DNA from: Holothuria scabra
Taxonomy: Eukaryota; Echinodermata; Holothuroidea; Aspidochirotida; Holothuriidae
Direction of reading: 5' to 3'
Assembly: GCA_037179385.1 (NCBI GenBank)
Contig: CM074188.1
Location: 22,337,318 to 22,401,317, forward strand
DNA length: 64,000 bases
In this document: one piece after another, positions 25,887-35,669 of the stretch
How the letters are laid out: every line of letters starts with the position of its first letter
How positions within the stretch are numbered: position 1 is the first letter of the stretch
The notes under the pieces: model-generated
Databases searched by the model: none
What the model was told of the DNA's origin: nothing
The model's input: the letters and a program-made list of their open reading frames with translations, nothing else
Program-made: the position numbers and the translations under genes

Positions 25887-26021
25887 TGACGTCACATTAC
25901 GTAATAGGAATTGCCCTGTTAGAATCCGGTCCTCCCATTGGATAGTTCTGCTTTCAAACCTGTCAACGATGTAAGGAATGGGATTAGTGTTGTATCGGTA
26001 GTGCGAGTATGGGCCATTGGT
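25887..26021 (+). promoter_or_regulatory. Candidate promoter: CRE, PAR-bZIP and CCAAT sites
   Basis: A full palindromic CRE TGACGTCA (25887-25894) is followed two bases later (25895 is a C) by ATTACGTAAT (25896-25905), a perfect PAR-bZIP/C-EBP-type palindrome. CCATTGG, an inverted CCAAT box, follows near 25937 and again near 26014. CpG density falls sharply just after this point and stays low through the convertase gene, as expected where a methylated invertebrate gene body begins. That this is the convertase promoter is an inference; no TATA box or transcript evidence is available. Confidence 0.3.
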
Positions 26022-28594
26022 TGAGCTACAGTATCTTATGTAAATATGTAAATACTACTGTACATAACAGGCTAGCCAACCTTCATAGCAAGTATTAAAA
26101 ATATACTAATGTGAGCAGTTGAACAATGGTCGTGCAAGCAAAGTTGCAGAACCAAAAGCAAATCCCTGTTTTGCACATTCCAGTGGGGTTGGACTCAGAA
26201 ATTTCAACCCAGTGAAGGAAAGGAATATTTGCGTGGATTTCGTCTCTTTATCATAATTGCTTTGTCGATTGGTCCTGTTTCAAACTTACATAAATTTATG
26301 TTTTGCATTAGCAGGGTGATATGTCTTATTCAACATAAATTATTTTGTGGTACAGTAATTGGTCACATTTTTATGGAAGAATAGTCCGAAGAAAATTCAT
26401 GTCATGCACTCATAGAAAGTGTGTGCCTGAGGTTAGCATGCCTGATTCCCTTGGTTTATCACTTAGCAGCTCAATGCCCTTCACAAGGAGTTACTGTAGT
26501 TTGAGTTTTACCGCCCAACATGCTATGTAATTATTGTTATTTGTTATTTACTGCAAAATCTGTCAGTGTGTTGACTTGTCCATTCCTCTGCAAGGGTTCG
26601 GCCTATTGTTAGTACTGTACTCCTTGTTGTTTAAGCAGCCGAAAAAAATGTAACTGTACAGTAAACTGTAGCACAATGGGAAATATTTGATTTATGGTAT
26701 TTTAATTTGTACAATAAAAAATTGCAAAAATGTTATTCTCCTCTTTCAAAATTTTAGTTGATTCTAAGGAATTCTGAATAGTTATTAATGGGTTGTCAGT
26801 AGGGCTGTGATCACAATTGTGAAATATTTTAATGTTTTAAAATTACAAAAAATTTTTGTCATCCCATTTATCATGTCCATAAATGTAGCTCTCCTAATGT
26901 TACAAGAATTTGCTTAGCCTAGAATGCACCTACACTCCTACAGTATCAACCTTTTGGGTCATTCATAGCACCTGCCCAGTAGGCTATTTTACAAATTTAT
27001 GAAGAGTAAAATTTGGTTGCTTTGTTTGGCTACAGTAAAATACTAACAAAAAAATAGGATATAGGGGTTAAGGACTAGTAAAGAAGTAGGAAGTACAGCA
27101 CCTGCAGGAGGCAGGATTTGTCAAGGGCAAGCCACTTTTGTGATTAATCAATAATTGCAGACAAGTTAAAGTAACTGCTAAGAAGTAAACCACCACTGGT
27201 ATGATTAATCGCAAGGAACATGTACTGTACTACAGTGCTGTAAATTACAATAAGTAGCAGGTGTGGTCATTCTGTGTTTATCTGCTACTTGATGCCGTAC
27301 TGTAGCAGTCCAAGATGTCACTACCCAACTTAACAAATATCGAAGTTGCCAAAACATGTATGTGTGGCTCCTGAGAGAAAAGTAAAAAATAAAAAACATC
27401 TGTACAGTAGCAACCTGGCAGGAAATAATATGGGCTTTGACATTATATGCAATTTATGTACAGTACTGTCTGATCAAGGGAAAAAGCATTTCCATATCAG
27501 TGGTAGTAGATTTAAATATTACAGCATAGAAAGCACTCTAATTTAGTGATCAAAACATCTGGCACTTGAGCCAAAGTTCTGCCAGAGGACTAAAGTTATA
27601 GTACTCAAAGGAACAGTGCAAACAAGCCAAAAATGATAAGAATTCTAAAAGAAGTTACGTGAAAGGAACTCCTAAGATGCAAGCTACTGGCTGTAAAATA
27701 AATGGATACAAATGATTGAAAGTAACAGAGACGTTTGCAGCAGTATTGGCAGCCTTAGATGTTATACACGTACAGTATGTGAAATCAGATACTTTTGCAA
27801 TAATGTGATCAATCTTTAATACAGTAAGCTACCCTGATTCAGTAAGAGCAGTTCTGAGGCTTAACTGATTGCCCCTATTAAGAGCAGTGGTGTACTTTAG
27901 ACAGGTCTTACTGTATACACACAAGTTGTTTCTTCCCCCCAATTTTTTTTCCATTTGTCTCCAGAATGGATAACTGTGTAGTGGACCAGTTTGTCTACTG
28001 TAGTAGTGTAAGGAGTAGGGAATTGTTGATACTGTACAATACAGTGCATACAAAAGTTTCCTACCCTACTGTATATTCTGAGATATTACCAGCACTTGAG
28101 CCTAATCTCTCTGTGAGGATGAACATTGTGTGTACTATATTTTGCTAAAGAAACAAGATTTAAAAAAAAAATGTGATAATATTTCAAGAAGTTATGAGTT
28201 TTAGAACTTGTACAGTGTCATGATCATCTTCTCTTTCAATTTCGTATGGAAGAAATTTTCCTCCCCATTTTATGTCCCTGATGTACAATACTGTACATGG
28301 TGGTATCAAAGGTATGTACCTGTATATAATCATGTCAATTGATGACTATAGCACTGCTTACTTAGATTCAATTCAGTAGGCCTACTTGATGAAGAAGGAA
28401 GACCACCTAAATAAAATTATACAAAAGTTGCTCATGAGTGAAAAAATTATTTCAAGTGGAAGTGAATTTTAGAACCCATGTACAGTAGTACATTTGGTAT
28501 TCCAAGACCTTCAGACTCAAACAACTGCATGGTCAAGTACTGTACTGTAGTTCTGACTTGCAGAGTTCAACTTCTAGCCAAGTCATACCAAAGA
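26022..28594. other. CpG-poor DNA upstream of coding exon 1, probable 5' intron
   Basis: No coding sequence is seen. CpG is scarce (about 8 in the first 960 bases). TACTGTA/TACAGTA heptamers are very frequent, for example near 26028, 26055, 26353, 26494, 26628, 26657, 27033, 27224, 27299, 27403, 27460, 27770 and 27821. If the promoter lies near 25.9 kb, this is the intron between a noncoding exon and the exon at 29481 or 29528. Confidence 0.35.
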
Positions 28595-28906
28595 TTGAAA
28601 GCCAAACCTCTCACTCCAAACTACAATTTTAGTACGGGGGGTACCGAAATTCTCAATTGGCCCAGCTCTTTGATTGACAGCTAATTCAAACAATGCAGAG
28701 TACCAAAGCTTACAGTTAACAGCATGAACGGTAGTGAGAGTGAGAGTGTTTTGATTATATAAATTGCGGTGATCTTTATTCACCTTGAAGCAATAAACTG
28801 AGATTGTATCTGGATGAGCATGAATTTCAGACAATTGTGGGAGGGGCTTAATTAAGAAGGTTATGAGAAATGGTACTGTTTGGGGTGAGAGAACTTGGCC
28901 TTTTAA
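28595..28906. mobile_element. TTAA-ended MITE family A, complete copy
   Basis: The left end TTGAAAGCCAAACCTCTCAC and right end GTGAGAGAACTTGGCCTTTT-AA are inverted repeats. The interior carries AATTCTCAATTGG, TTGATTGACAGCTAATTCAA and ACAATTGTGGGAGGGGCTTA, as in the copies at 53045 and 63251. About 312 bp, non-coding. TTAA ends are reminiscent of piggyBac-type target sites, but with no transposase in view the superfamily is only a suggestion. Confidence 0.7.
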
Positions 28907-28910
28907 TAAA

Positions 28911-29015
28911 TGGAACCTACTGCCAGTGTGCTTGGTGCCCAGCACAAGGAATGAAGTACAGTAAGGAAAACAAGCTAGTGAGCCACCCTTGAAGAAAAGT
29001 CTGTGTCTGTCTGAC
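28911..29015 (+). mobile_element. SINE-like retroposon, 5' part
   Basis: ATGGAACCTACTGCCAGTGT begins a copy of the unit also found at 50158 and 56270. It follows the MITE end at 28906 almost directly and fades out after GTGAGCCACCCTTGAAG. Confidence 0.5.
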
Positions 29016-29480
29016 CTGACATACTGTAGAAGCCAATTTGTTAGAAGCTACAGTATTTGGTAAAACCTCATCCTAGTCACTTACCAGCTGTCCAACTGAC
29101 CAAAGAATATTTGATCTATTTGTCAACTTCTCTACAAACTTCTCCCCTGGATTCCTCATGTCCCACTGTAAATTGCAGCTCTTTGAAAGAAGTCCGTTTA
29201 AAAAAATGCAGAGTAGCTAAATGTTGCACATCATGCACTAATAGTTTTCTTGTTACACAGTACTCAAGGGCCTGGTATGCTCACAAGGATGTGGCCTGAA
29301 ATAATATGCTGGGATTGTATCTGCATAAGAATAACCTGCTGTTGGCTAGAAGTGCTGAAAGTAGGTTAGTAGGTTAAGAGAATTCAAATTGTCTGGGATT
29401 ATTAATATCTGCCTTGTAATGTATTCCACAAATATTAGAACAATCACATTTATTTTGTGTTCTTTGTTTTCTTCCAACAG

Positions 29481-29531
29481 AACATTAAGTGGCCTTATTT
29501 AGCAACTACTACCTAACATCTTTCCAGGAAG
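29481..29531 (+). promoter_or_regulatory. 5' UTR and start-codon context with two possible splice acceptors
   Basis: Two acceptors fit upstream of the ATG: TTTTCTTCCAACAG ending at 29480 and ATCTTTCCAG ending at 29527. The first gives a 51-base 5' UTR in this exon, the second only 4 bases. An in-frame TAA at 29514-29516 precedes the ATG, so if the first acceptor is used the start at 29532 is fixed. The context AAGATGG matches the Kozak preference (purine at -3, G at +4). Either acceptor implies an upstream noncoding exon. Confidence 0.55.
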
Positions 29532-29717
29532 ATGGTTTTTTCAAATCCCATGCTTTATACTATCATCACAGTACTTTGCTGTTTCACATTCTATATTAGT
29601 TATTCAATTGCTGATCCCATAGAAGTATACGTTAACTCATATGCAGTCCATATAGAGGGCGGTGAAGAGCGGGCACATGACCTAGCAAAGCGTCATGGCT
29701 TTATAAACCTTGGACAG
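29532..29717 (+). CDS. Furin-like convertase, coding exon 1 (signal peptide and prodomain start)
   Basis: It encodes residues 1-62. Residues 1-27 (MVFSNPMLYTIITVLCCFTF and on) form a hydrophobic signal peptide, probably cleaved near IADPI. Residues about 31-62 begin the convertase prodomain: VYVNSYAVHIEGGEERAHDL and AKRHGFINLGQ match the family pattern of an NxWAV-like strand, a GG turn, and the A..HGF.NLGQ helix and strand. The prodomain folds the enzyme and inhibits it in the endoplasmic reticulum. The exon ends with GGACAG followed by the donor GTAAGA, phase 0, and GQ is the usual place for this junction in vertebrate furin-type genes as I recall it. The ATG is the first after an in-frame stop. 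The frame runs on through the donor to 29738 only by chance. Confidence 0.9.
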
Positions 29718-29904
29718 GTAAGAAAGTTTCTAGTTTGAAAGTTCTTCTTTATAAGTCTAATGACCATCCCTAGGACAGTCTTGATTAAATCATTTGGTAC
29801 AAATTAAAAAGATGGGATTTTGTATTGAAAAATGCTGACTTTTGAGGTCCGCCCTTTGCAGTTATATCATGGAGCTTATTAACAAGCTGTGTTGCTTTGT
29901 ATTG
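29718..29904. other. Start of intron 1, unique sequence
   Basis: Short AT-rich stretch between the exon 1 donor and the large inverted repeat. No feature other than the donor itself. Confidence 0.4.
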
Positions 29905-31110
29905 TATATGGGCAATTACGCAGTAAACAAACACAGAATCATCACATATGCATATTTTGTTTTGTTAAGTAGTTCCATATGTTTTATTATGTTCAGGGCT
30001 AATCCTTACATGTACAGAGATAGCCTAAAAAATTTCAACTTGCTCCCTCAATTTTGAAAAATATTTCTGTGTAGGTCCCATGGAAAATATAACGGGTGAA
30101 CATTGACATACTTCAAGAAAAATAACGGGTGTAACACATTGACATACAAAATAGAAATGGCTATTATCGAGAAAGTTTATTATGTACATACTTTGTGACA
30201 TTTTCTGAGGATAATATGGAGCATTACTTTATAACTATCCCATTGGGGGCACTCTTTGATCAATATTAAGCTCGGGAGACCATAAATTGTAAGTGTACGT
30301 CAATGTTACACCCGTTATAGAATTGTGTTCGCCCGTTATAGAAAGTGCTGATAAACTGAAGGAATAAAAAAAAGTTTACCATATATGGTCCTTGCTTTAT
30401 ATATCTAGAGGTTACTATGTCTTTGATAATTGATAATAAACAAGGTAACACCAATTAATGATGTTCTCAGGGTAATTTATAATTGTTTGACATACACATG
30501 CATCACATAAATGTATGTCTAATATTTTCAAACATGCTTCATGAGTGCAAGGTTCATCATATTTTGATGTTACCTTGTTAATTGTCAACCACATCACATT
30601 ACAACATAAGTTATTGGCAAGGTCCATATATATGGCAAACTTTTTGAGTTTCAGCATATTTCTTATAACGGGCGAACACAATTTCATAACGGGTGTAACA
30701 TTGACATACATTTATAACTTATAGTCTCGTGAGCTTCATATTGATCATAAGGTGATTCCACCTGGTTTGTTGTTAGGTGCTGCTACATATCATCCTAGGA
30801 AAATACCAAAACCTATCCACATTATGTACTTTCTGAAAAATAGCATTTTGCATGTTGTATGTCAATTATGTTGCACCCGTTATTTTTTTTTGATGTATGT
30901 CAATGTTCGCCCGTTACATTTTCCATTGAACCCCTGTAGATTTTTTTTCCAATATTGAGGAAGTGAGCTAAAAAATTTTAGGCTACTGTATGTCTGTGCA
31001 TTTAAAGATTAGCCTTAAACATAATAAAACACATGAAATTAACATAGAATGGAAATTAACCCTTATGTGATGCAACTGTGTTGGTTTACTGTGTAATTGC
31101 CCATATATAC
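29905..31110. repeat. 1.2-kb inverted-repeat (hairpin) element in intron 1
   Basis: The two halves are inverted copies of each other with a centre near 30500. Outer ends: TATATGGGCAATTACGCAGT at left and ACTGTGTAATTGCCCATATA at right. Then, moving inward, TTTTATTATGTTCAGGGCTA pairs with AGCCTTAAACATAATAAAAC, GGAAAATATAACGGGTGAAC with GTTCGCCCGTTACATTTTCC, GATCAATATTAAGCTCG with GAGCTTCATATTGATC, and AACAAGGTAACACC with GATGTTACCTTGTT. ATAACGGGYGWACA motifs occur several times in each arm. No open frame of note. It is a foldback transposon or a head-to-head pair of copies. In the pre-mRNA it could fold into a long double strand. Confidence 0.8.
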
Positions 31111-32056
31111 TCAATGTTTCCACATTAAATTACAAAACAATACTGGATGTTGGTTCAAGTTTTCTTACAGGGTATATCTTTCAGGAAAAGGAAATAGTTA
31201 TCATACAGGAAACCTTGTAGTATCCACTGATTTTTAAGAAATTGTAGAATTTCCAAATTGCCAGATTCACAAATTGAATCGAGGGAAATTATTACAACTC
31301 CTCTTAATAGTGAAAATCAGAGAATGACAAGTTGACTAGGTACCATAAACTTCATTCCTTGACCCATGGAAATCACATTCATTGTACTAAATATTTTTTT
31401 GGCAGTCCATAAAACAACCTTCTACACAATTTTTGTACTATTTGGTAGTCCTGCAGAATTTCTGGTCTTCTGGGATGCAGGCTTGGATGTTAAAATCCTT
31501 TACCGCCTTTGTAGAAAGTTGTGATTGTTTACCATCGCTGTTTTGAAAGTTTGGAAAATCTTCCATTGAACAACTAATTCCCCTATAAGATAAACTTTAT
31601 TTTAAAGGGACAATCAAAGTTTGACAGGGAATATTGACTGTTTGTTCCAGCACCTTTTCCCCTTGTGAAACGGATTGTTAAATTTATATGAGAATGTAGA
31701 GAAATTGAAGAGGTATCAGGTTAGAAGGAATGTCAGTGTTGCATCAATTAATGTTGAAGGAAAATTTCTTAATGCTTTTTGGTTAAAAAAAAATCCCCAC
31801 ATATGCAAGACTAGGCATCCTCACTACTATGTAATAATGTAACCATGAATTTCAGACTGTGATGATCAAGGATCATTTCTTGTTAGTTTTAAGACAATGT
31901 AAAAATGTCATGCAGAAGTAAAAATGTGAAAAAGCTATGAAAAAAAACAAAAAAACGATTGCCTTTGTAATGTTGTTAAGATAGATAGGAATGTGATACT
32001 TCTTGCATATACAATAGATCATACTGAATTTCTATTTTGGTTTACTTTGTTTACAG
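31111..32056. other. Rest of intron 1
   Basis: CpG-poor intronic sequence without a recognised repeat. It ends with the acceptor TTTACTTTGTTTACAG at 32056. Confidence 0.4.
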
Positions 32057-32158
32057 ATTCTTCCAGATCATTATCATTTTTGGGATCACAGAAATTCAAT
32101 AAAAAGATCTTTTCGAGAGACATCAGAGAGACATGTCCTTTTGAGAAAAGAACCAGAG
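32057..32158 (+). CDS. Furin-like convertase, coding exon 2 (prodomain middle, secondary cleavage site)
   Basis: It encodes residues 63-96 in phase 0 after the acceptor TTGTTTACAG. ILPDHYHFWDHRNSIKRSF carries the conserved YHFW strand and the internal basic site ...SIKR followed by SF. In furin the second, pH-dependent cut that releases the inhibitory prodomain falls at the equivalent VTKR-S, and a His in YHFW acts as the pH sensor; both features are kept here. RETSERHVLLRKEPE follows and corresponds to the segment ending in REPQ in vertebrate furin. The donor is GAG followed by GTAAGC. The 102-bp length and both boundaries fit the family's exon pattern. Confidence 0.93.
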
Positions 32159-34043
32159 GTAAGCGCTCTCAAGAACACTTACAGTAGTGGAACGAGCTGT
32201 ACTTGTCTTGTTGCCATTGGTAGCATTCCCTCGGTTAGTTTTAATCTGTTCTGTGTAGAGTTGAAGCTGATAGGATCTTCATTTATATTTTAGGCTGTTT
32301 AGGGTGTGGCTGATTAATAGGTACAGGTGTTAAATAATTTACTTGTTTCATCTTTGTTGTAAGTAAGAAAGTTACCTTCGCAGGGATTCCACTGGAACAA
32401 CAAAATTTGACCTCTGGAAACTCCCCCAAAAGGGGGGGGGGGGGGGGGGTTGGAGAGAATCTATTATTGCCAAACTCCATGTCCAAAGTGATGCTGCCCA
32501 TGACCAAATTTAGGGGTAGGTCAAGGGTGGCAAAAGCTTGCTTCAGGGCTTCTGTAATGTACAATCCAAAGGGTTTTAAGTAAGTTTGAACTGTACTACA
32601 AAGATGTCCCCTTCTTAACAAACCAAGATACTGACATTTTTTTGTTTGTATGAAAATGAAAAGGGGATGGGGATTGTACCACCAATCAGCTGAAAGGGGG
32701 AGGATTAACTCCCCCCCTCTTTACCTCCTTGACGGAAACCCGACTTGGACAATGTTGTAGGGTGGCTGTTAAGTTTTGAAGATTTTATTCCATTCTGTGG
32801 GATGTAGGTTCTCAATTCAAAATGAGGACAAGGATTTCAAAGAAAGTTTTTTTGTTTCCAGAAAAGCTTCTGTGTAATGCACTTCACTGTAGTTGAATGC
32901 ACATGAGTCTGACTGACAGAGTGCCTCGTGATGTCACACTATACATTACTTGTCATTTTGAGGGCAGAAAAGCCTAAAAGTCCACCGTTCACATTAAATT
33001 TTGATTTTCTGTTTAGAACCAGAGATGTCTGCAAGATAAATGCATTAGATACCTTCATTGCAAGTTTGTGAAAAGGAGAGATTGCCATTTTAGCAGTTAT
33101 GTAAGGACTTTAAAAATGTTAGTATCATGCATGTTGTTCATACTGTTACCTGCAATTTATAAAAATTATTTATATATTGTAGGGATGCTTACACACTTCA
33201 TATCAGTGATTGTCTAATAGGTAGCTGTTTCTTCCAGGTGCTGCACCTGGGCAAAATTTGCAAAGGTGTTTTAGCACCGGGATGAAACACATGCCACTAA
33301 AAACAAAAAGTTGAGTCACCCAGGCAAAAGCTATCAATATTAAATCTTTAAACAGAGCAAACAGCGATAATATCAGTGTTGACATTGAGTAATGATTATC
33401 AGAATGTGCCTGGTCATTAAAGAAAGCTGTAATTACATTCATTGTTGATTTTAGCTTACATTTGGGTCCCTTGCCAAGACAGTCACCACCACTAACCTTC
33501 AACATTTGGAGCACCTGGACGAAAAATTGGATCAGCTCAGATCAATTTTACAAATCAATGTTTTTTGCAGTTTACAGACTCATTTGTTTACTTTGAACAG
33601 GGACTTGTCAGGGCAGGAGATCCAACATTTAAGTGTCATTTGAACCAAGGTAGTTACTGACATACAGTAGAGCCTCTTATTGTCTTCCTCTCCCAAAATA
33701 TCTTTAAGGCTTGAAAGGAATTTGGTACCCAAGACAATGATCTCTGTCATCTGCCACATCTGAATGACCTATCGTGGTGATTCCATCCATTGCCCTTACA
33801 CTGCCTGTTGTTGAGGAAAAAAAAAATTATATTTTAAGTATGCGTTGATCGTCATTGCATCTCATATATATTCAAGTAGTTGTTATAAAGATTTTTTAAA
33901 ATTCTCCCCCAAAATACTTGATTCTAATGCAGAAAATTATAAAAACTGTGATTTTTTTATTAAGTTTAAACAATGTGTCAACTTGGTTGCAGCTCATTAG
34001 AACAGACAGACAAAAGGGTTTAGTAGTTAAAAGTTTACAGGCA
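32159..34043. other. Intron 2, first part, with a G-run repeat
   Basis: About 32395-32730 is one copy of a dispersed repeat: a run of 18-19 G at 32431-32449, then TGCCAAACTCCATGTCCAAA, TCCAAAGGGTTTTAAGTAAG and ACCAAGATACTGACATTTTT. Other copies are at about 36005-36300 (+) and 40470-40810 (-). No exon is seen in the rest. Confidence 0.45.
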
Positions 34044-35669
34044 CAGGGCTCAACATAAGCTTCAAAAAGGGCACAGCAAAAATGTCATCGGTAGGTATGG
34101 AAAGTGAAGGGCATCATGGCAAAAGGAAGGGGCATGACGGCTAAATTGATTGTGAAGATAGGGCATTATGGCATTTTTCAAAGTTTGCATTTATTTAAGC
34201 AAATTAAGCTGGTGGAAAGATCACTTCATCATAGAAACACTTTGAGGTAGTATTAATAGTTTTTTGATACAGTATTATGATGTGGATGGCCTGGATCTTC
34301 TTGCTGCCCCTTGCCACCATCTGTTGACTGCTGGCTCAGAATCGTATGCAGATGGTTCAGGTCCCTCGGTACCAATCCTCAGAAGATCCTCTAAAAGGTT
34401 TCTCTTTTAAGAGATAGACGCCAGTCTCCAAGGAACCTCTTCAAGTATGAAAATGACTGTTCTACTTGTGCAGTAGCCACAGGGCAAACCAGCAAGATAT
34501 TGGCAAGGTGCATCAGTTTGGGATAGTGCAAGGACTTGCATTTTATGATGTGCTCCCAAGTTGTATTGAAGGACTTGCTTCCTGTCCCTTGTGGTACTTT
34601 CTGGCTCTTTGATAGGTTCAACTTCAGTTTTGTCCATTTGAATGTCATTCAAATTACAGCCATTCATCAGCAAAATGTCCTGGAAATGGTGGACCAACTC
34701 ACGAATGTGATCATTGCCATAGTCTGGTTGGGAAACTGGGTCCAGTGGTACGTTGGCAGGGTCTAGAATGTCTGCTGCAAGAAGGACTTTATCATGAGTA
34801 AAGTTTGCAAAACGTGACTCAATGCAGCTAATCAATTGGGGCATATTTCTTCGCAGCTTCAGCCATCTCGAGTTCTTTCTTCCGTTTCGTTCTTTTGTTA
34901 GAAAGCATATTGGCAATAATCTATTATCCGATTATAAAATATTGACTTAACGAAAAACTTTTCTCCCACGCGGTTCCCATCTAGAAACTTTTCACATATA
35001 ATTATTAGCCCACGAGGGAAAGTAATAAACACTCATTAATTTCCCCCCTTTTAAAATGGAATGTTCCATCACACCGTACCAGTTCCTCCTTGTCTTCTTC
35101 ACATTAGAAGGTACTACTTTATACTAGGGATGTTCGTATTTACATTCCCCCATATCTAATCACTGAACACCCGAACCTGAAAACGACTAAAAGCAAGTCT
35201 GATTGCAGGTGATCTCGCGACAATTTCAATAGGCCTTCAGTGTGTGTTTTTGTCCGCTAAAAGAACGAGATTGCCACATTGACGTAGTGTACTCTGAATC
35301 GTAGAAGCAACGTTGCTTCCAGTGCAAGAAAGAGAGACACGGTGATGACGATCGCTGATAGAAATGTTGCGGTAAGGAAAGAAACGTTAGTTTTGTGCTC
35401 ACATTTCTGACAAATGACTGGTTGCTTAATTTTACACAAAACAGCAACGTGATGGACAATTCAAAGCAATATACAAAGATAAGTTTGTGCTGTTCATATA
35501 CAGACACTTGGAATGCGCATTTCTGAAAGGGAAAGTACCGACGGCAAATAGAAAAGGGCAAGACGGCAACTTTTGCCGTGGATTGGGTGTATTTTTCGGG
35601 GGCACCACGGCAAACATCTAGGGCACGGAGGCTTTTTGCCGTCGGTGCCGTCGGTTATGTCGAGCCCTG
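34044..35669 (-). mobile_element. 1,626-bp hAT transposon copy with TIRs and 6-bp flanking repeats
   Basis: The left end CAGGGCTCAACATAAGC (34044-34060) and the right end GGTTATGTCGAGCCCTG (35653-35669) are inverted repeats. CAGGCA directly abuts both ends (34038-34043 and 35670-35675), giving a 6-bp duplication rather than the 8 bp usual for hAT. Subterminal regions on both sides repeat GGCA/GGCAAAA motifs (for example GGGCATCATGGCAAAA at left, TTTTGCCGTGGATTGG at right), typical of transposase-binding repeats. The transposase is present only as a C-terminal remnant on the minus strand. The right half is CpG-rich against a CpG-poor intron, suggesting a fairly recent insertion. Confidence 0.85.
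34290..34916 (-). pseudogene. hAT transposase C-terminal remnant, frameshifted
   Basis: Minus strand. The upstream frame gives SCIESRFANFTHDKVLLAAD and ILDPANVPLDP, the pre-dimerisation part of hAT transposases. A frame change between about 34540 and 34640 leads to HLANILLVCPVATAQVEQSF and SYLKRFLGDWRLSLKRET, the core of the hAT C-terminal dimerisation domain (P.STA..ERSFS..KR pattern). A second frameshift near 34395 is needed to continue with LEDLLRIGTEGPEPSAYDSE and PAVNRWWQG, the usual hAT end. The BED finger and the catalytic N-terminal half are deleted, so it makes no active enzyme. The closest subgroup cannot be named from this piece. Confidence 0.8.

Noticed and set aside
26813..26840. 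TAGGGCTGTGATCACAATTG resembling a hAT end
   Set aside because: No inverted partner or flanking duplication nearby.
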